Assembly: GCA_937895515.1 (NCBI GenBank)
Contig: CALAYS010000109.1
Location: 1 to 15,691, forward strand
Direction of reading: 5' to 3'
DNA from: an uncultured bacterium
GTDB lineage: Bacteria; Patescibacteriota; Minisyncoccia; Phycocordibacterales; UBA9973
DNA: 15,691 nt
The position numbers were made by a program, and so were the translations under genes. The first letter of the stretch is position 1. Every line of letters starts with the position of its first letter. The notes beneath the pieces were generated by a model. The model worked only from the letters and a program-made list of their open reading frames with translations. It was not told where the DNA came from and did no database searches. Below are positions 1-7,171 of this stretch, piece by piece.

Positions 1-576
1 CCACACTTCGCGCAGGGCCCAGCCCACGGCTTTGTGCATTATGTCCTCTTTGTCGGCCAAAAGCTTTTTAGCAATGCGTAATGTTGGCCCATATACACCG
101 TATTTAATGCTTGCCATTGTGGCAATTATCGCCACGCGCCGGTACCACATATTTTTTGATACTGCTAATTCATCCAACACATTTTTGCTAGCCAGCCCTT
201 TATACACCGCCATACCCAATATTCTACTGGCCGAAAGGTCGACCAAATCCCAATTGTTTACCCTTTTTAAATTCTTTAAATAAAAGTTAAGCACCTTTTG
301 CTTTACCTTTTCATCACTCGCACCCTCGTATTGTTTAACCAATATCAAAACCCCCACCGCCCTAACCTCGTGTATTGGCGAATTTAGCGCCTGCCCAATA
401 TCGGCAAAGCCAAGGTGCGCAAATTTGCCAACCACCTTGCGCGCATCGGGGTTGCTAACACCCATAAATTTATCACCCTCTCCATATTGCCCCACCCCAG
501 TTTTAAAAAACCATTCGTTAGACTTTTGCCGTTTGGCACTAGAGTACTTTTTTAATTCGTTATAAATTTCGGACAT
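1..576 (-). CDS. alkD: DNA alkylation repair protein, AlkD family (3' end cut off)
   Basis: The reading frame is open from the ATG at 576 to the window edge (192 residues, no stop), so the C-terminus lies outside the window. AlkD-type glycosylases are HEAT-like repeat proteins that remove N3- and N7-alkylated, positively charged bases without flipping them. The motif NNWDLVD places Trp109 and Asp113 at the same numbers as the key residues of the Bacillus cereus enzyme. WYRR (Arg147) and GWALRE (Trp186) match its Arg148 and Trp187 with an offset of one. All expected active-site residues are therefore present and the enzyme should be functional if the missing tail is intact. The gene is clearly richer in G+C (about 55% in one 60-base stretch I counted) than the restriction operon next to it. 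It starts 42 bases after the stop of the 373-residue protein gene and probably has its own promoter. Confidence 0.93.
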   Translation of the reverse strand, partial: MSEIYNELKKYSSAKRQKSNEWFFKTGVGQYGEGDKFMGVSNPDARKVVGKFAHLGFADIGQALNSPIHEVRAVGVLILVKQYEGASDEKVKQKVLNFYLKNLKRVNNWDLVDLSASRILGMAVYKGLASKNVLDELAVSKNMWYRRVAIIATMASIKYGVYGPTLRIAKKLLADKEDIMHKAVGWALREVW

Positions 577-584
577 GATTTTTA

Positions 585-590
585 ATCATA
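585..590 (-). promoter_or_regulatory. Candidate -10 box of alkD
   Basis: TATGAT (5 of 6 consensus bases) lies 8 bases before the alkD ATG, the same close spacing as the better promoters in this window. No convincing -35 or TGN extension is present. A TTGACC occurs upstream, but only 12 bases from this box. Confidence 0.35.
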
Positions 591-618
591 CAAATTAATT
601 AAGGTCAATACTTCCCAA

Positions 619-1740
619 CTATAATTCTTTTTCTTTTGCAGAAATATCTATATTTTCCAATTTCTCAATTTTTTCTTTAAGCATCTCGATTTCTTTATTA
701 CTCTCTTTACTTGCCAATACTGTTCTATTTTCTGTTAGCACCCTGACCCTATCTCTCAATTCATCAACTTCATTTCTTAAGTATTCATTTGATTTAACAA
801 CAGACTCAGCTAGGACTGTTGCCAGCTGTAATAATTTTTTATTTTGTTTTTTATCGCTCTTGACTATATCAAACTCAATTTTTGCCTTTTTCTTTTCTTT
901 ACGATTTTTTTGTCCGTTTATTGATTTCCATTTTAACCACTTTTCCGCTAATACATTTCCTGCAAATCCAGAGATCACCCCCGAAACGATAGGATTACTA
1001 TTTGCGGATTTCCATATAATTCCTACATAGTCCCCCAGTTTATATGTCTCCCATAAATCAAAAATAATCTGAGGATCAATATGCTGAATTATTGAAAGAT
1101 CTATTGGCGATTGACTACTTATAATCTTCACCTCTGCATATTTATGTAAAGATAGATCGATCTGTCTAGATGTACGCATTTTTATTGTGCGATACACACT
1201 CTTACTTAAATCGTGATACTCCCCAAATTCATCGTAACGATCATCAATAATCAAGTGTTTTTTAAAATCTAAATCAAATCTTTCAAGATCTTCTTCGTAT
1301 TTTTTAACTACTTCCAAAAAATCATCTTTCAATTTTTTATTTTCATAAAAATAATCATCAAATTTACTGAGTATTGTTTTTGAGTCTAAAACAGTAGTGA
1401 TAAGAATGAAGAATATGTCGTATTTAAAAACTTGGTCTAGTTTATTCTCTTTGACAAGGTCATAATATTCACCTTTCTTTAATCTTTTTTTACCATCAAA
1501 TGTTTTGTTTAGTTTTTTTAAACTATCAATATTTTCATCAAAGATTTTTATTAATAGGGATTTTTCTTCAATTTTTAAAGATAGGAAAAATACCAAAACA
1601 AAAAAGTGCATACTGCTTCGAGAAGAGTCAGCTACAGTTTTTTTATACATAAAATTTACCAACTCATCTCTAAAATTTAAAAGTGTTAATGGTCTTCCTT
1701 TTTTGTCTTTTTCTTTAATTTTTACTTCTATCCTTTTCAT
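619..1740 (-). CDS. Unrecognised 373-residue protein with C-terminal coiled coil, last gene of the R-M operon
   Basis: I do not recognise this family. The N-terminal 180 residues are rich in Lys, Asp, Glu and Phe and contain two hydrophobic stretches (45-56 and 107-118) that look like buried helices. Residues 200-245 have a beta-rich look around ISSQSPIDLSI. Residues 248-264 form a small-residue hydrophobic segment with SGVISGFAG, possibly a membrane-touching or glycine-packed helix. A strongly basic stretch follows at 276-288. Residues 305-370 are a probable coiled coil with heptad-like LRNEVDELRDRVRVL and IEMLKEKIEKLE. The start lies 3 bases after the HNH gene stop, so it is almost certainly co-transcribed with the restriction genes. 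Its base composition is AT-rich like theirs. It could be an accessory or effector subunit of the defence system, or a passenger. No nuclease, helicase or NTPase motif is visible. Confidence 0.8.
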   Translation of the reverse strand: MKRIEVKIKEKDKKGRPLTLLNFRDELVNFMYKKTVADSSRSSMHFFVLVFFLSLKIEEKSLLIKIFDENIDSLKKLNKTFDGKKRLKKGEYYDLVKENKLDQVFKYDIFFILITTVLDSKTILSKFDDYFYENKKLKDDFLEVVKKYEEDLERFDLDFKKHLIIDDRYDEFGEYHDLSKSVYRTIKMRTSRQIDLSLHKYAEVKIISSQSPIDLSIIQHIDPQIIFDLWETYKLGDYVGIIWKSANSNPIVSGVISGFAGNVLAEKWLKWKSINGQKNRKEKKKAKIEFDIVKSDKKQNKKLLQLATVLAESVVKSNEYLRNEVDELRDRVRVLTENRTVLASKESNKEIEMLKEKIEKLENIDISAKEKEL

Positions 1741-1743
1741 AAA

Positions 1744-2910
1744 TTACTTCAATATACTAAATACATAATCAATAGGAGAAGATTGGTTATTTTGCATCAT
1801 AGAAATAATAAAATTCTTAACCTCTTTTCTTGAATTAATCATATTTTTAATAATCTCTTTCTGTAGAGTATCGTAAGCTCTACCTGGTGTTAAGGCTCTA
1901 TGGCAAGTTGGGCAAAGTTTTACTAAATTATCCAAAACATCAACACTACTAGAATCATTGGAATATGGTATAACATGATTAATTTCAAAATAATATCTAT
2001 CATTACGTGGCATTATAAAAGAACGATCATTAATTTGATATTTATTATCACAACCAACACAAATATCAGGGAAAATTTCTCTAGCATAAGAAACTATTTT
2101 TTGATTTCTTCTAAAGAAAGAATTATCTGAATCTTTTCCATCCTGAAAAGAAAAATCTAAACTTTTACGCAAAGAAACAACTTCTTTTTCTTTTAATTTT
2201 CTACCAATAATAGATTGTCTATAAAAAATTAACCTGTCTTCAAAACTACTATATTTTCTGACTTCCCCTAATTTTTTATTATTTTTAGATAAGACATCAG
2301 CTTTATATTTATTTATTTCTTTAATTTTGGAGATAGCATTATCATAAAACCATTTAAGATTAATTCTTACCTGAGTATTACGCTTATTTGATCCAGAAAC
2401 AAATTGTGGTTGTAATTCGCGAAAGTTTAGATTTAATCTTGATAGTAAATCGTCTGATGATAATAAAAGCTTAAAAAAATTATCTAAATAAACATTATTA
2501 GAATTTTTAATATCTACAGAATAAAAACCGTGATTAAAATCAGCACTACCTCTAAGGGTAAATAACGCTAAAGCCATCTCAATATCAAGCAAATAATCGC
2601 TAGGAAGTTTTTTTAAATAAACAATGATTTTTTCATATACTAAATTTAAAAAATCTTCAGTATTTATTTTTTTATCATTCTCAATTATGGCTACAATCGC
2701 TGTTTTATTTATACAGTTAAAATCTAAAAAATATTTATTAGACAACAATAAAGCAGTGTTTTTATGAGAGTTTTCGGTTATTTTTAAAAATTTGGTTTCG
2801 CGATATTCTGATTTAATCTCAAAATTATTATCCTTATTTTGTGTTGTATTAAAAAACACGACTAATAAAGTCTCAATTGGTTTTTCTAATAATTTATCAA
2901 TATTAATCAT
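1744..2910 (-). CDS. HNH restriction endonuclease
   Basis: A 388-residue protein whose C-terminal third is a classic zinc-stabilised HNH (beta-beta-alpha metal) nuclease. It has CVGC at 284-287, EINH with His312, DNL with Asn328, and LCPTCHRAL with Cys333, Cys336 and His337. The H-N-H triad and all four zinc cysteines are present, so the nuclease looks active. The N-terminal 280 residues have no family I recognise and presumably carry target recognition. It begins 11 bases after the N-methyltransferase gene and ends 3 bases before the coiled-coil gene. Position directly behind two DNA methyltransferases makes it the likely type II restriction enzyme of the system. Being third in the operon would let both methyltransferases be made first. 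No clear Shine-Dalgarno precedes it. A homing-type HNH enzyme is a less likely alternative because the gene sits in frame with an intact R-M operon. Confidence 0.85.
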   Translation of the reverse strand: MINIDKLLEKPIETLLVVFFNTTQNKDNNFEIKSEYRETKFLKITENSHKNTALLLSNKYFLDFNCINKTAIVAIIENDKKINTEDFLNLVYEKIIVYLKKLPSDYLLDIEMALALFTLRGSADFNHGFYSVDIKNSNNVYLDNFFKLLLSSDDLLSRLNLNFRELQPQFVSGSNKRNTQVRINLKWFYDNAISKIKEINKYKADVLSKNNKKLGEVRKYSSFEDRLIFYRQSIIGRKLKEKEVVSLRKSLDFSFQDGKDSDNSFFRRNQKIVSYAREIFPDICVGCDNKYQINDRSFIMPRNDRYYFEINHVIPYSNDSSSVDVLDNLVKLCPTCHRALTPGRAYDTLQKEIIKNMINSRKEVKNFIISMMQNNQSSPIDYVFSILK

Positions 2911-2921
2911 ATTTAATTAAG

Positions 2922-3560
2922 CTAATCTTTTAATCTTCTCTCTGTTAATTTACAATATTCATCACTTATATCCCCCACTAAAAAATTCCTTCCTAAAATT
3001 TTTGCAGCAACAGCTGTCGTGCCAGATCCAACACAAGGATCACAAACAATGTCTCCTTTATTTGAACTAACTTCTATAAGGTATTTAAACAAATTTAAAG
3101 GTTTTTCTGTTGGATGCTTTTTACTTCTTCCGTTAGGAAATCTAATAACACTATTTTTATAATGTTCATTAAAAACTGCTTTACTTTTTTTAAAATAAAC
3201 AAAAGTTTCAATACCGCTCATCCAAACATGTTGGCAATTCATAGGACTTGGATTTGTTTTTTCCCAGATCATTAATCTTGTTGTGTACTTTTTCTCATTA
3301 AAAAAATTAAATATTTCAGAAACTTGCTCTTTACCACAAAAAACATAACCGCTACCTGAGGTTACTCTATCAACCTCTTCTAGAAAATTTTCAATTTCAA
3401 AAGTCTTTGTATTTGCATCACCTTTATCTAGTTTTCTAAGACCATTAGATTTTTTATTAACTTTTTCATAAGGAATATCAGTTAAAAACAAATCTATAGA
3501 CTTATCTTTAAGACTTTTAAGTAATTTTATTGCATCTAGATTGTGAACTTTGTTAATCAT
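2922..3560 (-). CDS. Site-specific DNA methyltransferase, N-4/N-6 type, beta class
   Basis: A 212-residue S-adenosylmethionine-dependent enzyme that methylates an exocyclic amino group of adenine or cytosine. The catalytic motif IV comes first as TDIPY (27-31), a variant of DPPY. A KHPTEKP motif follows (148-154), then the cofactor loop motif I, DPCVGSGTT (174-182). The order IV before I defines the beta class. Length is short but complete for the family. The Asp before the I-P-Y suggests N6-adenine rather than N4-cytosine, but this cannot be settled from sequence alone. The start is 3 bases after the m5C methyltransferase stop. It likely protects one strand or one base of the HNH enzyme's target, with the m5C enzyme protecting the other. 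That arrangement is known for asymmetric type II sites. Confidence 0.92.
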   Translation of the reverse strand: MINKVHNLDAIKLLKSLKDKSIDLFLTDIPYEKVNKKSNGLRKLDKGDANTKTFEIENFLEEVDRVTSGSGYVFCGKEQVSEIFNFFNEKKYTTRLMIWEKTNPSPMNCQHVWMSGIETFVYFKKSKAVFNEHYKNSVIRFPNGRSKKHPTEKPLNLFKYLIEVSSNKGDIVCDPCVGSGTTAVAAKILGRNFLVGDISDEYCKLTERRLKD

Positions 3561-3563
3561 AAA

Positions 3564-4652
3564 CTATATAACATTATTATTTTTAAAATGTTTTTTAATA
3601 TGATCAGCAATAGCTTTACCTAACAATGGTGGAACTGCATTGCCTATCTGTTTATTAATAGATGTTTTGTTTCCATAAAATACAAAATTATCAGGAAATG
3701 ATTGAATCCTGGCTGCCTCTCTTGGTGTTATGGCTCTATGTAAAAAAGGGTGAGAATTTTTACCATTAGAAGGGGTATCAAATCTTGTAACAATTGTAGG
3801 ACTTTGTTTGTTTTTTTCCAGTCGCCCCCAAGTTTGACCAAAAGTTGATGTTATTTTTTCAGATAAAAATTCCTTACCTTTTTCTGGTGGTATTCTTTTT
3901 AGTCTATCTATTGCGACTTTTGAATGATTTGTTGATTGATGATTAAAAAGTTTTTTAGAATTTTTACGTAATTCATTTTGGAACTGTGATTTTGCTTTAA
4001 ATTTATAATTATCCTCAAATAATCCTTCATTAGAATTTAAATACGCCAAATCAGAAATTGCATCCCACACAGTTACCTTTTCTTTATTATTTTTTAAAGG
4101 TAATGATATTGAATTTTTTAATTTAGTTCCAATAAAAATAGCTCTTCTTCTATTTTGTGGAACTCCGAAATCAGAAGCATTTAAAATACCACATGAAATT
4201 TTGTATCCTAATTTTGTAAATTCTTTAATTATCTCTTCCTTAAAATAACCATTATTAGAAGATAATATTGTTGGAACATTTTCTATAACAAAATATTTTG
4301 GCTTAAAATAAGCTACATATTTAACATATTCCCTAAATAAGAAATTTCTTTCATCATTTAAACCGCCCCTTTTACCTTTTAGTGAAAAACCTTGACATGG
4401 AGGTCCACCAACAATAATATCAATTTGACCAACGTCGCTTTTAACCTTTTGGGGTTTAATATTTCTTATATCATCAATATAAATTTTAGTATTTTTATGA
4501 TTTTTTAACATTGATTCAGCTATAGATTTATCAAATTCAATAGCTGCAACTACTTCAAAACCAGCCATTTCAAAACCATAGCTCATACCACCTACACCAG
4601 AAAACAAATCAAGAACTTTTAGTTTTGTTTTATCATTGGCTTTTAATTTCAT
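3564..4652 (-). CDS. DNA (cytosine-5-)-methyltransferase
   Basis: A 362-residue C5-cytosine methyltransferase with the ten-motif order intact. Motif I is LDLFSGVGGMSYGFE (14-28). Motif IV is GGPPCQGFS with catalytic Cys86. Motif VI is ENV (124-126), motif VIII is QNRRR (166-170), motif IX is the SPTIVTRF region, and motif X is GNAVPP near 337-342. It transfers a methyl group from S-adenosylmethionine to C5 of cytosine in a specific DNA target. The target-recognition region (about 200-300) is short and its specificity cannot be read. It is the first gene of the R-M operon and is preceded by a promoter whose -10 lies 6 bases from the ATG. No controller (C) protein gene is present, so regulation may rest on gene order alone. 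The gene is AT-rich relative to the DedA gene upstream. Confidence 0.96.
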   Translation of the reverse strand: MKLKANDKTKLKVLDLFSGVGGMSYGFEMAGFEVVAAIEFDKSIAESMLKNHKNTKIYIDDIRNIKPQKVKSDVGQIDIIVGGPPCQGFSLKGKRGGLNDERNFLFREYVKYVAYFKPKYFVIENVPTILSSNNGYFKEEIIKEFTKLGYKISCGILNASDFGVPQNRRRAIFIGTKLKNSISLPLKNNKEKVTVWDAISDLAYLNSNEGLFEDNYKFKAKSQFQNELRKNSKKLFNHQSTNHSKVAIDRLKRIPPEKGKEFLSEKITSTFGQTWGRLEKNKQSPTIVTRFDTPSNGKNSHPFLHRAITPREAARIQSFPDNFVFYGNKTSINKQIGNAVPPLLGKAIADHIKKHFKNNNVI

Positions 4653-4658
4653 ATATGT

Positions 4659-4687
4659 ATTCTACCACAAATCCAAAGGGTTGTTTA
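4659..4687 (-). promoter_or_regulatory. Promoter of the R-M operon, extended -10, predicted leaderless
   Basis: The -10 is TAGAAT (4659-4664) preceded by TGG (extended -10). The -35 candidate at 17 bp is weak, TAAACA (4682-4687). Only 6 bases separate the -10 from the methyltransferase ATG, so the transcript should start at or beside the start codon. The -35 overlaps the stop codon of the upstream DedA gene. Confidence 0.7.
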
Positions 4688-5353
4688 GTTTAGCTTTTTA
4701 GCCTTGTAATGACCCCAGATTATGGAAATGATCCAGCCCAGCATTACTGCAAAAAATACCGGCCCCAAATAGGTCAGGACTTTGTCACCCATAACGTACG
4801 CAGTTGTACCCCAAAATGCACACCATAATATTGTGGCAATTAATGAATGGGTAAAAAACTTTTTAAAATCGGCCCTCAATATACCAGCGCCGGTTGATGT
4901 TAGTGACGCAAAGTTGGGTTGCCAATATGTCATGTACATAGACTTGTAACCATTTTTAGCAAAATTATTTTCGGCTTTGGTTAATGATTCGCCCAGCCCA
5001 AACCGTAGCAAGACTTTGTACCAACCATATTTACCCAAAAAGTAATTAAATATGTACGCCAACGACAAACCAATAATAGTCATAATTACTGATAGCGTTG
5101 CATGGCGTGGGTTGCCCGCTGCGGTAATAACACCCAAAAATATAACCATCCCGCCCGGTATATATACGCCAACTAGTAGCATGCCTTCGATAATTGAAGC
5201 CAGTAGCACAGTTACCAAACCGTATTTCATAAAATAGCCAGTGACCATTTGTATTAGTACATCGTCAGGTGGCAGGTCCAAAATCCGCCAAATCAAAATG
5301 AGTGACGCAAATACCGCAATTAGAATTAGTGGGGTTTTGAGTTTTTGTAGCAT
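4685..5353 (-). CDS. DedA/VTT-domain membrane protein
   Basis: A 222-residue integral membrane protein of the SNARE-associated/DedA (VTT) family. These proteins are thought to translocate or scramble lipids such as undecaprenyl phosphate or phospholipids. Hydrophobic segments are visible at about 8-24, 44-62, 66-80, 88-106, 168-187 and 194-214. The signature regions are EGMLLVGVYIPGGMV (56-70), NYFLGKYG (103-110) and YWQPNFASLTSTGAG (143-157). In many family members the last region has Arg before the Pro; here it is Gln145, a notable substitution. The start is supported by a good promoter whose -10 is 6 bases upstream. The gene is richer in G+C than its neighbours on both sides and looks like a core gene. 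The family call is firm; the substrate is not known. Confidence 0.87.
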   Translation of the reverse strand: MLQKLKTPLILIAVFASLILIWRILDLPPDDVLIQMVTGYFMKYGLVTVLLASIIEGMLLVGVYIPGGMVIFLGVITAAGNPRHATLSVIMTIIGLSLAYIFNYFLGKYGWYKVLLRFGLGESLTKAENNFAKNGYKSMYMTYWQPNFASLTSTGAGILRADFKKFFTHSLIATILWCAFWGTTAYVMGDKVLTYLGPVFFAVMLGWIISIIWGHYKAKKLN

Positions 5354-5359
5354 AGGTAA

Positions 5360-5388
5360 ATTATAGAATCAAATTAATCACCAGACAA
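5360..5388 (-). promoter_or_regulatory. Promoter of the DedA gene, predicted leaderless
   Basis: The -35 is TTGTCT (5383-5388), the spacer 17 bp, and the -10 a perfect TATAAT (5360-5365), 6 bases before the ATG. There is no TGN extension. The promoter overlaps the last codons of the preceding 98-residue gene. Confidence 0.75.
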
Positions 5389-5670
5389 AAGCAAGTATTG
5401 ATGGATTTCAAATGTATCAATAAAATTAATTAATTTCTCAATATGATCAGAGACTTGGTTATATTTTTTTGAAAATCTCAAAAGCTCATCTAAAAAATAT
5501 TTAATTTGTATCATATTAAAAACAGTATTACCATAAGGATCAATACAGTTTAAAAGGTAAAAATCAGCATCTTCTGTTTTAAGATAGTTTAATATATCTG
5601 CAAAGTTAAGTTCAAAATCTTCAATTAAATTAAAGTTTTCGTCCACCTTTTGAATTCCAATATGTTGCAT
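5374..5670 (-). CDS. Small conserved-looking hypothetical protein (98 aa)
   Basis: A cytoplasmic 98-residue protein with no signal peptide or membrane segment. The central motif IDPYGNTVFNMIQ (43-55) is followed by amphipathic helices with LDELLRF and HIEKLINFI, and the protein ends in LLLSGD. This layout resembles a family of small uncharacterised bacterial proteins with a YGxTxFN motif that I have seen without an assigned role. I cannot give a function. It ends 20 bases before the DedA ATG and is read in the same direction, but the DedA gene has its own promoter. It is AT-rich. Confidence 0.72.
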   Translation of the reverse strand: MQHIGIQKVDENFNLIEDFELNFADILNYLKTEDADFYLLNCIDPYGNTVFNMIQIKYFLDELLRFSKKYNQVSDHIEKLINFIDTFEIHQYLLLSGD

Positions 5671-5676
5671 ATATTT

Positions 5677-5682
5677 ATATTA
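5677..5682 (-). promoter_or_regulatory. Candidate -10 box of the 98-residue gene
   Basis: TAATAT lies exactly 6 bases before the ATG, matching the spacing of the stronger promoters here, but it has only 4 of 6 consensus bases. There is no clear -35 and no TGN. The call rests mainly on position. Confidence 0.3.
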
Positions 5683-5721
5683 ACCTATTTAAATATCAAA
5701 TAAAAGGGGTAAAAATAGGTA

Positions 5722-5750
5722 TAAAAAAATGCCGGTAGAATATACCGGCA
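5722..5750 (-). terminator. Rho-independent terminator of the 78-residue gene
   Basis: The arms TGCCGGTA and TACCGGCA (5730-5737 and 5743-5750) form an 8-bp stem with a 5-base loop. Read on the minus strand, the stem is followed at once by seven T residues (5723-5729). It lies 27 bases past the stop codon. This is the clearest intrinsic terminator in the window. Confidence 0.88.
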
Positions 5751-5776
5751 CCATTAAAAAATAGACTTAGAGATTG

Positions 5777-6013
5777 TTAAATAAAACGACAACGACCGCT
5801 AGGTTCAAGCATTACAATGCAACCTACGGTAACAATTAGAAAGAATGCTGCCACAAAAATACATTCCATCATTAGTAATACCGCTAAAAACTGAAAAACT
5901 ACATTCATTGGCGCCACAGAGAGTGGAAAAAGCCAATAGTATAACGCACAGCACATCAAGAAAAATCCGATAGCGCTACCAATTCCGGTAACAAAAATTT
6001 TACTACTGTTCAT
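5777..6013 (-). CDS. Small two-helix membrane protein (78 aa)
   Basis: A 78-residue protein of unknown function. Two hydrophobic segments (about 8-30 and 37-68, the second long) are joined by a short loop LSVAPMN, and the tail EPSGRCRFI is short and positively charged. It is a single-gene transcription unit, with a consensus-like promoter upstream and a strong terminator downstream. There is no Shine-Dalgarno before the ATG. I recognise no family. A stand-alone, well-insulated gene argues that it is real rather than a chance frame. Confidence 0.68.
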   Translation of the reverse strand: MNSSKIFVTGIGSAIGFFLMCCALYYWLFPLSVAPMNVVFQFLAVLLMMECIFVAAFFLIVTVGCIVMLEPSGRCRFI

Positions 6014-6030
6014 AATTTAATATTTTAAAC

Positions 6031-6059
6031 AGATTACATTTTAATTAAGTTTATGTCAA
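6031..6059 (-). promoter_or_regulatory. Promoter of the 78-residue gene
   Basis: TTGACA (6054-6059), a perfect -35, is followed after 17 bp by TAATCT (6031-6036). The -10 lies 17 bases from the ATG, leaving a leader of about 10 bases with no Shine-Dalgarno. A second candidate, TAAAAT (6022-6027), lies 8 bases from the ATG, like the leaderless promoters elsewhere in the window. Confidence 0.6.
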
Positions 6060-6076
6060 TGATTTTGATTTAGAAC

Positions 6077-6102
6077 AAAAGGGGGCGGGCGTAAACGCCC
6101 GC
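6077..6102 (-). terminator. GC-rich hairpin downstream of the 343-residue gene
   Basis: The arms GCGGGCG and CGCCCGC (6085-6091 and 6096-6102) form a 7-bp, all G:C stem with a 4-base loop. It stands out sharply in AT-rich DNA. On the minus strand it is followed by CCCC and then TTTT, so the U-tract is short and displaced. It lies 36 bases past the stop at 6139 and is most likely that gene's terminator. On the plus strand it is followed by a T-rich run, so it could act in either direction. Confidence 0.6.
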
Positions 6103-6138
6103 ACCTATCTTTTGTTTGTTTTTTGTATTTTCTGCTTT

Positions 6139-7170
6139 TTACTTATTATCTAAATCTTTTAAATAAATTCTATCGTAAACTTCGTATCTTTTTGCACCAA
6201 AAAATTTTTCGGCTTCGTCATCTCGTTGATCAAAAACATCATAATACGAAACATATTCACCCTTGTCATCAACACCTCGGCCTATTTTAAAATTACCAAG
6301 AGCTGAAGTTGTGTTGTTTTTAGGTATTTTTGAATCTCGATAACCAGAAACTCGGGCTGATTCACCAATTTCTAAAGGCTTTTTTAATTCGCGATATTCT
6401 TTTAAAACATCATTAATAAAAGCTTTGTCATTAATTGAAATATATCTTGCATTTGGATCTTTTGAATTCTCTGGTTTGGTAGTAGAAATAGAAAGTATAT
6501 TACTTTCTAATGGTTGCCCAAAATAGTATCTATATAAATCGAACAGATCATTATACGGATTTTCCCCTGTATTAAGGTCGTCGTCTAAAAAAAGATTTGC
6601 TTCAATTTTAGAATACCACAAACCAGGACCGCTCATTTCATTACCTGTAAAATCATCTCTTTGTTTAATTGGCACGCCTTCTTTGTTTTTAGATAAAGTA
6701 TTATATTTCTCCCCTTTCCAAATAAATTCTTTATCGCCAGTATTTTTAGCTTTTGCAAAAGCTTCTTCAAAATGTTTTTCTAAAGAATAGTCTTTTAGAT
6801 TTGAATCGGGGTTATAACCCAATGTTGTACTCATTACGGTTACAAAAATTATTTTTTTAAAAACTTTTTTAACATTATCTAAAATACCAATTTTTTCAGC
6901 TTGTGTTTTTATTTCATTTAGATCATCTATAACATTGGTCTGATCTTCGATTAATTTAATTTCATCTGGTGATAAATTTGAAGATTTTTTTATTTTATTA
7001 AACTCTTCTTGTGTTTCAGTATTAAAATTAACCACCTCTTGATTAACTATAGATTCAAGAATTTTAAAATCTCTTACAAGCTCTTCTTTTGTAAAATTAT
7101 TTTCTTTATTTTGCAGTTCTTGTGTTTTTACTACGTTATCAAGACTGCTATGTTTTTCTAAATTAGACAT
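6139..7170 (-). CDS. Hypothetical 343-residue protein with a YSYYDxxD-like C-terminal motif
   Basis: The first 100 residues are acidic and helical (Glu/Lys/Asn-rich, likely coiled coil), followed by a hydrophobic segment at 105-117 (IIFVTVMSTTLGY). Residues 134-158 contain EAFAKAKNTGDKEFIWKGEKYNT, a pattern (AFxxAxxxGDxxFxWxGxxYxT) that I associate with small modules in phage and bacterial proteins of unknown role. The C-terminal part has LGNFKIGRGVDDKGEYVSYY (291-310), then D311 and D314, then YEVYDRIY (329-336). This resembles a YISYYDxWD...PFxIYDRIY motif seen in uncharacterised bacterial and phage proteins. The start is supported by AGGAAAG 5 bases upstream, one of the few clear Shine-Dalgarno sites here, located inside the end of the small gene before it. 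Function is unknown. Confidence 0.75.
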   Translation of the reverse strand: MSNLEKHSSLDNVVKTQELQNKENNFTKEELVRDFKILESIVNQEVVNFNTETQEEFNKIKKSSNLSPDEIKLIEDQTNVIDDLNEIKTQAEKIGILDNVKKVFKKIIFVTVMSTTLGYNPDSNLKDYSLEKHFEEAFAKAKNTGDKEFIWKGEKYNTLSKNKEGVPIKQRDDFTGNEMSGPGLWYSKIEANLFLDDDLNTGENPYNDLFDLYRYYFGQPLESNILSISTTKPENSKDPNARYISINDKAFINDVLKEYRELKKPLEIGESARVSGYRDSKIPKNNTTSALGNFKIGRGVDDKGEYVSYYDVFDQRDDEAEKFFGAKRYEVYDRIYLKDLDNK

Positions 7171-7171
7171 A

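Noticed and set aside
32..283. Plus-strand frame of 83 codons opposite alkD
   Set aside because: The minus-strand frame encodes AlkD with all active-site residues; the plus-strand frame is its shadow.
1744..2910. HNH protein as a homing endonuclease or intron-encoded enzyme
   Set aside because: It sits in an intact operon directly behind two DNA methyltransferases and interrupts no gene.
3185..3191. T7 homopolymer tract in the N-methyltransferase gene as a phase-variation switch
   Set aside because: Seven bases is ordinary in such AT-rich DNA and shorter than typical slippage tracts; the gene is intact.
5374..6013. The 98- and 78-residue genes as a toxin-antitoxin pair
   Set aside because: A strong terminator and separate promoters lie between them, and neither resembles a toxin or antitoxin family.
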